In this document: positions 14,818-23,950 of the stretch, piece by piece | How the letters are laid out: every line of letters begins with the position of its first letter | How positions within the stretch are numbered: position 1 is the stretch's first letter | Source of the DNA: Propionibacterium sp. oral taxon 192 str. F0372 | GTDB taxonomy: Bacteria > Actinomycetota > Actinomycetes > Propionibacteriales > Propionibacteriaceae | Direction of reading: 5' to 3' | Assembly (NCBI RefSeq): GCF_000413315.1 | Contig: NZ_KE340297.1 | Coordinates: forward strand, 1 to 64,000 | Length of the DNA: 64,000 nt | Position numbers and translations under genes: made by a program | The notes under the pieces: model-generated | Seen by the model: only the letters and a program-made list of their open reading frames with translations | The model's database searches: none | What the model was told of the DNA's origin: nothing

Positions 14818-15849
14818 CTAGACAGATTCGTCGAGGTGATCAAGCACCTGGAACCAGAGCTGTGGCGGCAAGGCCAATGCGGTGGATTTCGCAAGCAATG
14901 CCAGCAGTCGGTCATTCGGTGCCAGTTCTTTGCCTCGTTCGAGACAGATCACCTGAAGAGCGCCCTCCCCCGCCACCCAACAGGCGATGCCGAGAACTGC
15001 GAGCACCGGCCCCTGATCAGCCACGGGCATAGCTCGAACGACCCGCTGCCACAAGGCGAGATTAGGCCATCTGCGCTCGTGGTCGAGCCTTTTCAGGGCG
15101 ATGTCTCGGGTCACGGGTTGGTGCATCAGCACGCCCAGGAGGGTCAGGTCATCGTCGCTTAGGGTGTCCATGTCGACGGCTGCCCGGTCGAGGATCGCAT
15201 CACAACAAATCGCACGATCAGCGGTCCCCATGGTCATCACCTCTTCGCGCGCACACTCAACCCTTTCACGTGCCCGACGCGCGGCCCATCCCTTGGGTGG
15301 TGCGATCCGTTCCCTGAGTGCCTCCCTGTCCGGTGCGACGACCATTCCTGCGATCACCGCCTCGGTGACCGCAGTGGAGTGCTCCGGAACGATGCAACGA
15401 GCGCGTTCCGGGTAACCGTGCTCCCAATGGCGTCCGGCATCCACCTGCTGACAGTTGATCACTCGTGACTCATCCAAAAGTTGCGTGACCTGGGCCAGTG
15501 CGGCCGAGACCCGCAGAAGATCGGAACCATAGCCGACAACCAGCCATCCCGCATCCGGGACCCGTCGATCGAGAAGTCCGAGGGTGCGAGCAAGATCAAC
15601 CGGGTTGTCGGCCATGTCCAATGGGATGCGGGCGGTGAGTACCAACCGAAGCCGGACACAGGCCATCACGACGATGGAGTCCTCGGGTTGGAAGCCCAGC
15701 AGGTGGGGAACCATGCAGACGACATCGGCGGGCTCGGTAAGACGAACGCTGGGCTCCTGGGAGCAGTCAGGTTCCGGAGAAAAGGGGCTGCCATCGGTGT
15801 TCACGCCGGGATGATCGGCGGTCAGTGCGAAGTCGTTCAGGTTGTGCAC
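14818..15849 (-). CDS. DUF4192 domain protein
   Basis: A protein of about 343 residues matching the actinobacterial DUF4192 family, which starts with a segment like VRLTEPADVVCMVPHLLGFQPEDSIVVM and contains DAGWLVVGYGSD and ARCIVPEHSTAVTEAVIAG. Its function is unknown. The open frame continues 65 codons upstream, but that part overlaps a divergent gene and is Cys/Arg/Pro rich, so the GTG at 15849 (DVHNLNDF region) is preferred. It shares a 27-bp divergent intergenic gap with the membrane protein at 15877. Confidence 0.75.
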   Translation of the reverse strand: MHNLNDFALTADHPGVNTDGSPFSPEPDCSQEPSVRLTEPADVVCMVPHLLGFQPEDSIVVMACVRLRLVLTARIPLDMADNPVDLARTLGLLDRRVPDAGWLVVGYGSDLLRVSAALAQVTQLLDESRVINCQQVDAGRHWEHGYPERARCIVPEHSTAVTEAVIAGMVVAPDREALRERIAPPKGWAARRARERVECAREEVMTMGTADRAICCDAILDRAAVDMDTLSDDDLTLLGVLMHQPVTRDIALKRLDHERRWPNLALWQRVVRAMPVADQGPVLAVLGIACWVAGEGALQVICLERGKELAPNDRLLALLAKSTALALPPQLWFQVLDHLDESV

Positions 15850-15876
15850 ATCCCTCGGGTTAGGCTGGAGCACATC

Positions 15877-16581
15877 ATGAGCAACGAGTGGGGACGAGAC
15901 AGCGGGCCGACCGACGACGTCTGGGGGGCATCGAACCAGGCATGGAGCCAGGTCGGGTCGGTGAGCAGGGACTGGACACTGCAACCCGCGCAGGTGGCAT
16001 CGTCCACAGAGCCGGTTCCTGTAGCAACTCAAGTCGATGCCCAACCCGCCCCGGCGATGATCGAGGAATACCGCGTTTCTCGCCGCAAGGCACCAATCGT
16101 CATCGCGGTGGTCGTCGTGACAGCCGTGCTGGCCGGTCTGCTGTGGCTCTCCACCCGCACCGCGCAGGACACCGAGACCACCACTAGCAGCACACCGACC
16201 CCATCTAAGCCGACCTATACCCCGACCGCGCCCCTGCCGACGGGCGGGGAGTTCACCAATTCGATCAATTTCACCGCGTCCCAGGGCTCGGGGATCTTCG
16301 CCATCGAAGAATCCCGCTGGGAAGGCGGCACCCTGGTTGTGCGGGTGAACCTCAAGGTCAGCAGCGGCAGCTTGGAATACGGTTTCCTGTCCATGGATAT
16401 GTCCAGCGGGGATGTCTCACTGCCCGACAAGACGCGGGGTGATCTCACCGAGGGAACCGTCGCTGCTGGGCAGGAGATATCCGGCACAGTGCGATTCACC
16501 AAGGCCCGGGCAGATACCCAGATCATCCTGTCGGATATGGATGCCCGTAACAATGTGACGATGCTTGCAGTGAAGGGCTGA
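15877..16581 (+). CDS. Membrane-anchored extracytoplasmic protein of unknown function
   Basis: A 234-residue protein starting MSNEWGRDSG: a polar, Pro/Gln-rich cytosolic N-terminus, one membrane helix (APIVIAVVVVTAVLAGLLWL), a Thr/Pro linker (TTTSSTPTPSKPTYTPTAP), then an all-beta outer domain (NFTASQGSGIFAIEESRWEG ... GTVRFTKARADTQIIL) resembling the DUF4352-type immunoglobulin-like fold of surface proteins. That resemblance is weak. The ATG was chosen for its GGAG ribosome site; the longer frame upstream runs through the DUF4192 gene. A hairpin overlaps its stop codon. Confidence 0.72.
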   Translation: MSNEWGRDSGPTDDVWGASNQAWSQVGSVSRDWTLQPAQVASSTEPVPVATQVDAQPAPAMIEEYRVSRRKAPIVIAVVVVTAVLAGLLWLSTRTAQDTETTTSSTPTPSKPTYTPTAPLPTGGEFTNSINFTASQGSGIFAIEESRWEGGTLVVRVNLKVSSGSLEYGFLSMDMSSGDVSLPDKTRGDLTEGTVAAGQEISGTVRFTKARADTQIILSDMDARNNVTMLAVKG

Positions 16582-16602
16582 GCCCGTAGGCCAGCCCTTC
16601 AC
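16570..16602. terminator. Hairpin between convergent genes
   Basis: An 11-bp inverted repeat (16570-16580 with 16592-16602) overlaps the stop codon of the membrane protein and lies 40 bp before the end of the convergent bluB-cobT gene. It lacks a T run on either strand, so it may stop transcription weakly from both sides or only stabilise 3' ends. Confidence 0.5.
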
Positions 16603-16641
16603 ACCTGCCAGTTATCTCGCCCAGTTCCGGTCGTGTGGCAT

Positions 16642-18387
16642 TCAGGCGGTGCGTGCCGCCATTCGCCGGATCCGCAGCCCCTGGAGCAGCAGAGATGCAG
16701 CCATCGCCCCACCTACCCCTTCTCCTGCCCGCATCCGCAAGGCGAGCAGCGGTTCAAGACCCAGCACCCGCAGGATCTCGGCATGGGCGACCTCACGGCT
16801 ACGCTGTCCGGCGATGAGAAATCCGTGCACCCCCGGTTCGGCGGTCTGCGCCAGCAAGGCACATATAGAGGTCGCATATCCGTCAAGGATGATTGGGGCA
16901 CGGCGCCCGGCAGCCCCCAGCACGACGCCAGTCAGCACCGCGAATTCTGGCCCACCCAGTTGGCTAAGCAATCCGATGGGATCGTTCCGGTTGATCTCGG
17001 CACGTCCCAGCGCCCGGTTCACCACGCCGACCTTCTGATCAACCATGTCGTAGTCGGAGCCCGCCCCCAGTCCCACGGCCTGTTCCGGGTCGAGACCAAT
17101 GAGTGCCGAAGCCAGACAGGCCGCCACCGTGGTGTTGCCGATCCCCACCTCACCGAGCACGACGAGTCCCCTGTCAGCTGCCCGTTCGCCAGTTTCTCGT
17201 CCGATATCCACCAGTCGAGAGGTTTCCTCCCGGGTAAGGGCATCCGTGTTCACCAGATCTCCTTGGGAACCATCAATGCAGCGGGCATTGATGGCCCCGG
17301 GGATGAGCCCTCCGGCAACACCCGCATCGACCACCTCGGCGTCAAGACCCGCACCGTTGGCGGAGAGCACCCCGTAGCTGGTTCCCGCGACGGATGCGGT
17401 CATCACATCCCGGGTGACGTGCTGCGCGAAGGCGGAGACCCCGTGAGCGAAGACCGGGTGATCAGCGCCCACCAGCACCAAACGCCCAGAGTCAATTGAG
17501 CTGCCCCCAGCCGCCACGATGCGGTCCAGGCAGCGATCCAGCACCCCAAGTGAGCCTGCGGGTGACAGCAGTTCGTCGGCGTCGTCAGTGGCTGAGACGA
17601 CCTGGGCTTGACCGGGCGCTCGCAGATGATTCAGGGGCTGTGCGGGCGCGGCCTCCCGCGGCCATCTGTCATGCAGGATGACCTCGTCCAAGGGCAGCCG
17701 CTTCGACCATGCAAGACGCTGCAGACCGGGCTCCGGGGGCAGTTCATCGGGCCAACCCAGGCACAGCCAGCCCAAGGTCTCCACGCCCTCGGGCAGCCCC
17801 AGCAGATCATGCAGTTCCCCGGGATCGAAGAGAGTTACCCATCCCATGCCCAGACCATGGGCACGAGCGGTGAGCCACATGTTCTCGATCGCGCAAGCAC
17901 ATGACCACATGTCGGCGCCGGTGAACGATGCCCGTCCTAGCACTCCCAGGGCTGGGGTGCGGCGATCACAGGCCACCACGATGCCCAAAGGTGCTTCACG
18001 CAGCCCTTCGAGCTTAAGATCCAGCAGTCGTTGACCCCGGTCATCGGTCATCGCCGTGGCCTGGGTGATACGTTGCGCGTCGGCCATCACGGCCGCTGCC
18101 TCCCGGGCCTGATCATCGCTGACGATGATGAACCGCCACGGTTGGGAATGACCGACAGAGGGACCCTTATGGCCTGATTCGATGACCAGCCGTACCAGTT
18201 CTTCGGGAACAGGTTCGGGGCGGAATCTACGGATGTCGCGCCGGGCCGAGATGATCTCGTCGAGAGTCTGGATGGCCTGGGCATCGAAGGCCCACGAATC
18301 AGGAGCAGCCGATCTTTCACTCGCCGAGCTCGCGTCGCCAATGAGTGGGCGCGGACGAGGGTAGATCGTGTTGTCGGGTTCAGTCAT
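16642..18387 (-). CDS. bluB-cobT: BluB-CobT fusion: DMB synthase and alpha-ribazole phosphate synthase
   Basis: A 581-residue two-domain enzyme. Residues ~1-225 are a nitroreductase-fold BluB domain (RRDIRRFRPEPVPEELVRL; SVGHSQPWRFIIV), which fragments reduced FMN to 5,6-dimethylbenzimidazole. Residues ~250-575 are CobT, which transfers phosphoribose from nicotinate mononucleotide to that base; the RAGEGVGGAMAA segment holds the catalytic glutamate. This fusion is known in Propionibacterium freudenreichii, where it channels DMB into the lower ligand of vitamin B12. The ATG lies 6 nt from a -10-like TAACCT, so the mRNA is probably leaderless. No cobalamin riboswitch fits the 129-bp upstream gap. 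cobD lies 20 kb away. Confidence 0.94.
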   Translation of the reverse strand: MTEPDNTIYPRPRPLIGDASSASERSAAPDSWAFDAQAIQTLDEIISARRDIRRFRPEPVPEELVRLVIESGHKGPSVGHSQPWRFIIVSDDQAREAAAVMADAQRITQATAMTDDRGQRLLDLKLEGLREAPLGIVVACDRRTPALGVLGRASFTGADMWSCACAIENMWLTARAHGLGMGWVTLFDPGELHDLLGLPEGVETLGWLCLGWPDELPPEPGLQRLAWSKRLPLDEVILHDRWPREAAPAQPLNHLRAPGQAQVVSATDDADELLSPAGSLGVLDRCLDRIVAAGGSSIDSGRLVLVGADHPVFAHGVSAFAQHVTRDVMTASVAGTSYGVLSANGAGLDAEVVDAGVAGGLIPGAINARCIDGSQGDLVNTDALTREETSRLVDIGRETGERAADRGLVVLGEVGIGNTTVAACLASALIGLDPEQAVGLGAGSDYDMVDQKVGVVNRALGRAEINRNDPIGLLSQLGGPEFAVLTGVVLGAAGRRAPIILDGYATSICALLAQTAEPGVHGFLIAGQRSREVAHAEILRVLGLEPLLALRMRAGEGVGGAMAASLLLQGLRIRRMAARTA

Positions 18388-18516
18388 GCCCGAAGGTTAC
18401 AATCCTGGCCTCCTACACCGGTCAGTGGGGTCATCGAGACGTCATTACCACTGCCCTTCTGCTTGCCCATCCGGCTGCTTCGCGACCTCAATTTCCTATT
18501 GACCTAGGCTCGTGCC

Positions 18517-19500
18517 ATGCACCTGCTGATCACCGGAACCAATGGCTTCATCGGCTGTGCTCTCGTACGGGCCGCCCATCGACGCGGGTGGCAGGTCACC
18601 GGGGTAGGCCGCCAGGAATCCGCAAATCCCGTGTGGGACACCGTGGATTCCCGCCCGGATGACTACATCCGGGCGGACCTCACCAAGCGATTTCAACTGA
18701 ATACCCACCCCGATGCCGTCATCCACGACGCGGGGCTGGCTTCACCATGGGCCCATCCAGACAGTTTTCTGGCCGCGAATGTTGGCACAACGGTGCGGAT
18801 GATGGAGTGGGCGCGAGCGCACGGCAAGCTGCCCTTTCACTTCATCTCTTCGAGTTCGGTCTTCTACCGCAACACCGACCAGCTTGGTCTCACCGAGAAC
18901 TCCCCGATCCCCCCGGACGACGAGCAGATCAACATCTATTCACGCTCCAAGGCGAAGGCCGAACGTCTGGTGCGCCGTTATCCCGGTTCTTGGACGATTC
19001 TGCGGCCCAGGGCGGTGTTCGGACCCGGTGACCCTGTTCTGCTGCCGCGGATCGCCGATGCCGCGCAGGCCGGGCGGCTACCCTTATTCACCAGACCGGG
19101 CAGAGCTCCGGTGATCTGCGATCTCACTCCCGTCGATGTCGTTGCGGAATACGTTATTCGGGCGGTGGAAACTGGGGCCACTGGGACATTCAATCTGACC
19201 AATGGCACTCCCGTGGAGTTGCAGGAGTTCCTACTCGGTTTGTTGCGACGCATGGGACTGCCCACCCCGACCCGGCGGCTACCGGTCGGGGTGGCAATGT
19301 CTCTGGCCAAGAGCGCGGAAATCGTCTCGGCACGCTGGCGCGACTACCGGGAGCCATTGATCACCCGCTACGGGGTCTCAATGTTTGCTTGGTCGAAGAC
19401 CTTCGATGTATCCCATACCCGTTCTGTTCTGGGTGAACCGTTACTGAGCATTGAGCAGAGCATCGACCAACTCGTCGAATGGTACCGGGAGAAAGCATGA
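18517..19500 (+). CDS. NAD-dependent epimerase/dehydratase (extended SDR)
   Basis: A 327-residue extended short-chain dehydrogenase. The N-terminal ITGTNGFIG is the NAD(P)-binding glycine motif, followed by DAVIHDAGLA, a serine block (HFISSSSVFY) and the catalytic YSRSKAKAE (Tyr-x3-Lys). The C-terminal half has the pattern of 3-beta-HSD/OleD-like sterol and lipid dehydrogenases (FNLTNGTPVELQEFLLGLL). Its stop overlaps the start of the glycosyltransferase by 4 nt (ATGA), so they form an operon. The ATG follows a -10-like TAGGCT by 6 nt. Substrate unknown; the neighbours suggest reduction of a lipid or polyketide-like ketone. Confidence 0.82.
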   Translation: MHLLITGTNGFIGCALVRAAHRRGWQVTGVGRQESANPVWDTVDSRPDDYIRADLTKRFQLNTHPDAVIHDAGLASPWAHPDSFLAANVGTTVRMMEWARAHGKLPFHFISSSSVFYRNTDQLGLTENSPIPPDDEQINIYSRSKAKAERLVRRYPGSWTILRPRAVFGPGDPVLLPRIADAAQAGRLPLFTRPGRAPVICDLTPVDVVAEYVIRAVETGATGTFNLTNGTPVELQEFLLGLLRRMGLPTPTRRLPVGVAMSLAKSAEIVSARWRDYREPLITRYGVSMFAWSKTFDVSHTRSVLGEPLLSIEQSIDQLVEWYREKA

Positions 19501-20660
19501 AGAGATTGTCGTCGACGTTGTCCGCCATCGCGATCGGTGGCGCCATTGTGCATGCCTCAACAACCTTGGTTCGGGCGCGCCTGGCAGATCAGGCACTTGC
19601 CCGCCGGGCACCCGATGCCTCGGAATCCGGCAGGATCACCATCGTGCAGCCCATCCTGTCCGGTGATCCGGCGCTGAGCGCTACGCTGACCGAGAATTTG
19701 CGCAATGCTCCGGCCGATGTCAGTTTCTGTTGGCTGGTCGACACCGATGACGCCGAGGGACTGCGGATCACCCGCGAGTTGAGCAGCGACGACGCTCGGG
19801 TGAAGGTCGTAGTCTGCGCACCTTGGAACGGGCAGGGGAATCCGAAGGTGGCCAAACTCGTGACCGGGCTGCAGCACTGTGCCGAATTGGTGTGTGTGCT
19901 GGACGACGACACGGTGTTGCCCCCCGGTTTGCTGAATGAAGCAAGGCGCTGGTTGACTACCGGCGATCTTGTATGCGGGAACCCCGTCTACCGAGCCCGG
20001 CCGGGCGTATGGTCACGGCTGGTCGCCGCATGGGTGAACGGGTCCTCGTTGATCACCCATCTGCCGATTGCCGAGCTAGTTGCCCCACCCACCATCAACG
20101 GCATGTGGTATCTCCTGCGGCGCAGCGATCTCGAAGCTGTAGGCGGGTTCGAGATGATCGCCGAGAAGCTGTGCGACGACTATGAGATCGCCAAACTGTA
20201 CCGGGACAACGGATTCCGCATCGTGCAGTCGCCGCTGGTGCACCCGGTAACCACAACGATCACCGGGGCTAGTCATTATCTGTCGCTCATGCGGCGCTGG
20301 ATGCTGTTCACCCGTCGGCTACTCGCCAAGGAAGCACCACCCGGGATCATGGGGTTAGTGGTGGTTCCGGCCTTTCTGCCGCTGGTCTGCCTCACCGCAG
20401 CGCTCGCTTCCCGTCGCCCGATGGGTGTAGTGATCGTGATCGCCGAGTTGGGCTTCAAGTCGCTGGTTCTGGCAAGGCTGCGGAAGCGTTCTGGTGTCAG
20501 TGAGTTCACCGGACCGGTTCACCCCGGCGATACTGTGTTGGAAGCAGTAGCCGATCTCTCGCAACCGCTGCACCTGCTCACCTCATTGTGGCACGGTGAT
20601 CGAGTGCGCTGGCGTTCGCGCGACCTGGCCCTGCACACCGATCGGGTGAGCGGACACTGA
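19497..20660 (+). CDS. Glycosyltransferase, GT21/ceramide glucosyltransferase-like
   Basis: A 387-residue GT-A enzyme. It shows the processive-type motifs of the GT2/GT21 group: LVDTDD, VCVLDDDTVLP (metal-binding acidic cluster), LCDDYEIAKLYRD (catalytic Asp) and an (R/Q)xxRW-type SLMRRWMLFTR, followed by two C-terminal hydrophobic helices (IMGLVVVPAFLPLVCLTAAL; MGVVIVIAELGFKSLVL). GT21 members move glucose from UDP-glucose to ceramide, so a membrane lipid acceptor is likely here. The ATG at 19497 overlaps the SDR stop. The gene ends 2 bp from the stop of the convergent adenylating enzyme. Confidence 0.82.
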   Translation: MKRLSSTLSAIAIGGAIVHASTTLVRARLADQALARRAPDASESGRITIVQPILSGDPALSATLTENLRNAPADVSFCWLVDTDDAEGLRITRELSSDDARVKVVVCAPWNGQGNPKVAKLVTGLQHCAELVCVLDDDTVLPPGLLNEARRWLTTGDLVCGNPVYRARPGVWSRLVAAWVNGSSLITHLPIAELVAPPTINGMWYLLRRSDLEAVGGFEMIAEKLCDDYEIAKLYRDNGFRIVQSPLVHPVTTTITGASHYLSLMRRWMLFTRRLLAKEAPPGIMGLVVVPAFLPLVCLTAALASRRPMGVVIVIAELGFKSLVLARLRKRSGVSEFTGPVHPGDTVLEAVADLSQPLHLLTSLWHGDRVRWRSRDLALHTDRVSGH

Positions 20661-20662
20661 GT

Positions 20663-21925
20663 TCAATCGGCGACCTGGACCCGACGGCGTTTGATAGCCA
20701 GTGGCTCAACGACGAAGTCGGTACGCACAGTGTCTGGGCAGCACAGGCCCTGACGCTCGCAGAGTTCCCGCAACGCCCTATCGGCCGATTTCCATGCGGT
20801 GTGCGGGGTTACCGCCAGTTCGATCACTCCATGACGGTGGACCAGCCGGAAGTCATCGACCCCGGGAGCACCGAGGATGGCGTTGCGGATGAAGTCGGCG
20901 AATAGGATAGTTGGGATTCCCTGGGCGTTGGGGAGCCGCAGCATGTCGTCGGCGCGCCCTTCAATGGCATCGATCTGGGTCAGCGGTGATTCGCAGGCGC
21001 AAGGTTTCTCTGCGGCGACCAGCACGTCGCCCATCCGGTAGCGGATGATGGCCTGGGAGACCCTGGTGAAGTCGGTGATAACCGGGATGAATCGTCTCGG
21101 CTCACCTCCAACTGGTTCGCGTTCCACGTGCACCAAGTCGTCGTTGAGATGCAAGGTGCCTTGTGGGCATGAGATGCCAAGAAACCCTTCGGTGGCCTGA
21201 TAGATCTGGCCAATGGTCACTTGGAAGGTGGCATGGAGTCGGTCCCGCAGTTGATCATCGAGCACATCGGCGACCGAATAGATGGTGCGCGGGCGCAGGC
21301 TCAACTCGCCACGGCGAACCGCGCGTTCGTAGATGTCGAGGGCTGCGGGTGGCGCTGCAAGAATTGTGGGACCGAAATCCTGGAGCTGGCGTTGCTGGGT
21401 GGAGACACCAGCAAGTAAATCGATGAACCGGAAAGCGATGCCCGGCATCGACACCGAATCGTAGAGCGGGCCTCCTGCCCGCAACACCATGGCGACCCGC
21501 TGCCGCCCACCCAATGGGCGGGGTAGCGCACGACCGATCATCGCCGCAGCCCAGTGTGCTCTTTCCATCCTGGATGTGAGGAAAACTCCTTGCCGACCGC
21601 TGGTTCCGGAGGACAGGCCGACGGAAAGACCGGCGACTTTTCCGGAGAAGGAGCGGTCTGCTTCTGCTCTGCGACCCACGGCCCGCGCCTGTTCGAGAGT
21701 GACCCCTGCAATATTGAGACCGGCGAAGTTCTCCAGCCAAGTGGCTTTATCCATAATCGGAAAATCATCCAGGCAGTCGCCGCTGATGCCGCGGTAGAAG
21801 CGGTAGCGTTTCGGGGCGCGGCGCAGAGTCTCGGCCAGTCGCGCCTGGCGCCAGTACTCCAACTGTTCCCGGTCGGTGAATCGTCCCCACCGGGATCGCC
21901 ACAGGGTACCGAGAGGATTGGTCAT
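20663..21925 (-). CDS. CoF synthetase / PaaK-like adenylate-forming enzyme
   Basis: A protein of about 420 residues of the phenylacetate-CoA-ligase/F390-synthetase-like branch of adenylate-forming enzymes. It carries the phosphate-binding SVGLSSGTSGRQGVF near residues 105-120, IGQIYQATEGFLG (adenine-binding region) and YRMGDVLV, with a short C-terminal domain. It should activate a carboxylic acid as an acyl-adenylate; the acid and final acceptor are unknown. The ATG at 21925 overlaps the stop of the upstream MBL gene by 4 nt. It is the last gene of a three-gene unit with KASIII and MBL. Confidence 0.78.
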   Translation of the reverse strand: MTNPLGTLWRSRWGRFTDREQLEYWRQARLAETLRRAPKRYRFYRGISGDCLDDFPIMDKATWLENFAGLNIAGVTLEQARAVGRRAEADRSFSGKVAGLSVGLSSGTSGRQGVFLTSRMERAHWAAAMIGRALPRPLGGRQRVAMVLRAGGPLYDSVSMPGIAFRFIDLLAGVSTQQRQLQDFGPTILAAPPAALDIYERAVRRGELSLRPRTIYSVADVLDDQLRDRLHATFQVTIGQIYQATEGFLGISCPQGTLHLNDDLVHVEREPVGGEPRRFIPVITDFTRVSQAIIRYRMGDVLVAAEKPCACESPLTQIDAIEGRADDMLRLPNAQGIPTILFADFIRNAILGAPGVDDFRLVHRHGVIELAVTPHTAWKSADRALRELCERQGLCCPDTVRTDFVVEPLAIKRRRVQVAD

Positions 21926-22800
21926 GACCACCTCAGAGCCTTGCTGGCTCGCATGACCGATTCCCCGGCGTGCGAGGGGATGATCGTTGCCGACGGCCGT
22001 CGCCGGGCGAACTCGTCCAGTTTGTGCCAGGTGTCGAGGTAGCGGCTACGTTCGCGCATCAGGTGGCTGACCGGTGGAACCGGAGGCCGGCCGCCTGGGA
22101 TGGGGGCCCACGATGCGTCGCCGACGAGCAGCATCGGTGCGGTGGGGCGCCCTTCAGCTCCGGTAGGAATGGGCAGCCACAGTCCAATGTGCCCGTCATC
22201 GTGGCCGGGCAGCGGGATGATGATGGCGGATCGGTCGCCAAAGACATCCCAGCCACCACCGAACAGTTCTCCGAGAACACCGAGCTCGCTGGCCGGAACC
22301 CGCTCGAGATCGGTGCAGGCGATGGCCCGGGAGTCCAGATCGACTGGCAGTAGTTGCGGAAAATGGGAGTGACAGGTCTGAGCCAAGGTCGCTCGTCGTC
22401 CTGGTCGGAAACCAGGCACTGGGGTCTGGTCAGTGCCGTGAATGATGCGAGCGTCTGGCAGCTCGCCGAGCCCTCCGATGTGGTCGGCGTGGAAGTGGGA
22501 GATGATCACCGTTTCCACCGATGAAGGATCGATCTCGCGGTGGCGCAGTTGGGCTCCGATAGCCTCGCCGGGTTGCAGGTGAATCGGTAGCAGGCGCTGG
22601 TATGCGGCCTCCGGCCAGCGGCCGAGGAGTTCGCGGGAGCGAGCCGAGTAGCCGGTGTCAAACAGGACGATCTGGTCGCGGTGTCGCAGCAGGGCGACGG
22701 TGGCCGGGAAGTTGACCATTCCGCGGCCAACTCTGGCGAACCGCCCCCACTGTCTGGTGTGGCCGCAGATGAGCAGTTCAACGCCGATAGATTCCCCCAT
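21922..22800 (-). CDS. Metallo-beta-lactamase fold hydrolase
   Basis: A 292-residue MBL-fold protein with the di-zinc motif SHFHADHIGG (HxHxDH), a further metal-ligand segment PLPGHDDGHIGLWLP and LVGDASWAP, ending IIPSHAGESV. The family includes thioesterases, lactonases and acyl hydrolases. Tight coupling to KASIII (3 bp) and to the adenylating enzyme (4-nt overlap) suggests it hydrolyses a thioester or lactone of the pathway, but the substrate is not known. Confidence 0.82.
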   Translation of the reverse strand: MGESIGVELLICGHTRQWGRFARVGRGMVNFPATVALLRHRDQIVLFDTGYSARSRELLGRWPEAAYQRLLPIHLQPGEAIGAQLRHREIDPSSVETVIISHFHADHIGGLGELPDARIIHGTDQTPVPGFRPGRRATLAQTCHSHFPQLLPVDLDSRAIACTDLERVPASELGVLGELFGGGWDVFGDRSAIIIPLPGHDDGHIGLWLPIPTGAEGRPTAPMLLVGDASWAPIPGGRPPVPPVSHLMRERSRYLDTWHKLDEFARRRPSATIIPSHAGESVMRASKALRWS

Positions 22801-22803
22801 TGT

Positions 22804-23790
22804 TCAAAACCTCACCAGTGCTGCACCGACGGCCAACCCCGCTCCGGTTCCCAGTAGCAGCGCCAATTGGCCGCGGATCAGGCGCCCAGTGCTGATCGCG
22901 TGGTGCAGCGTAGTGGGCAGTGATGCAGCAACCTGGTTGCCGTGGTCAGCGAGGATGTCGACGATCTTGCCGGGGTCGAGGCCAAGTTTGGTGCGGGCGA
23001 TGGCGAGTCCGGCGGCACTGGCTTGGTGCGGGACGACGATGTCGAGGTCTTCCCGGGTGCAGCCCGCGGTTTCCAGGAAGTCGTCGAGAAAGTCTGGGAC
23101 CGCGCGCACCGATGCCTTAAGGGCTCCAATGGAGTCCATCCGGAAAAAGTAATCACGTTCCGATGCGGGCGGATTGATGAGGTTCCACCTGGTGCCGCCA
23201 GCCCTGATCTCACACAGGTGAGCTCCTTGGGGAAAGGTGTCGATGCGGATGTGGGTGATCTCGGATTCGCCTTCAGACGGGCCGAGGATGATGGCCGCGG
23301 CGCCGTCTCCGAACAATGCCCCAGTTTCCACTTCGTCATGGCACAGGCCGATGGATGCGATCTCGGTGGACACGATCGCTACATGCCGCCATCGTCCAAG
23401 GTGGATCTGTGCCGCCGCTGATTCCATGGCGGCCAAGGATGACAAACATGATGCATTCACGTCGAAAGCAATGACCCGTTCCACACCCATGCGTTGGGTG
23501 AGCAGCACGGCCGTCGATGGCATCGGTTGTTCTGGCATCGCCGAAGCACAGATCACCGCATCCAGATCGCCGATGGTGAGCCCAGCCGTGCCTAGGGCCT
23601 GGATCAGTGCGGCAGCGCCCAGTTCCGAAGCCGTCTCGCCGACTGCCCAGGCGCGCTCCGTGACCCCCGATCTGGATTGGCTGAGTCCGGGCATCCTGTG
23701 GTGCATCTCGTCGAGTTCGGTAGATGTGACGATGTTGTCGGGACGAACGGCACCAGTGGCCAGTATGCGAACACGCAGCGCGGAAACCAT
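22804..23790 (-). CDS. 3-oxoacyl-ACP synthase III family (KASIII/FabH-like)
   Basis: A 328-residue thiolase-fold condensing enzyme with the intact Cys-His-Asn triad: C115 in VNASCLSSLA, H255 in VVPHQASAAG and N285 in DHGNQVAAS. It would join an acyl-CoA to a malonyl- or acyl-thioester. Substitution of the usual FabH context and the company of an SDR, adenylating enzyme and glycosyltransferase point to a specialised pathway rather than primary fatty acid initiation. The ATG is 6 nt from a -10-like TACCGT, suggesting a leaderless mRNA and that this gene leads the KASIII-MBL-CoF synthetase operon. Confidence 0.85.
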   Translation of the reverse strand: MVSALRVRILATGAVRPDNIVTSTELDEMHHRMPGLSQSRSGVTERAWAVGETASELGAAALIQALGTAGLTIGDLDAVICASAMPEQPMPSTAVLLTQRMGVERVIAFDVNASCLSSLAAMESAAAQIHLGRWRHVAIVSTEIASIGLCHDEVETGALFGDGAAAIILGPSEGESEITHIRIDTFPQGAHLCEIRAGGTRWNLINPPASERDYFFRMDSIGALKASVRAVPDFLDDFLETAGCTREDLDIVVPHQASAAGLAIARTKLGLDPGKIVDILADHGNQVAASLPTTLHHAISTGRLIRGQLALLLGTGAGLAVGAALVRF

Positions 23791-23950
23791 GGTTGGACGG
23801 TAGCAGTGCCGGGCACCAGGATGGCGACACTGGCAAGCGCGACTGCACCACCGACAGGGGCAGTGATCTGGTTATGTCTTGCACCCAGCCACCCATGCAG
23901 GGGCCGAGAAAGCCAAGACGGATACTTGCGATGCTTGAGGCCCCGCGCGG

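Noticed and set aside
18388-18516. Possible cobalamin riboswitch before bluB-cobT
   Set aside because: Only 129 bp are available, the start looks leaderless, and no B12-box-like sequence was found.
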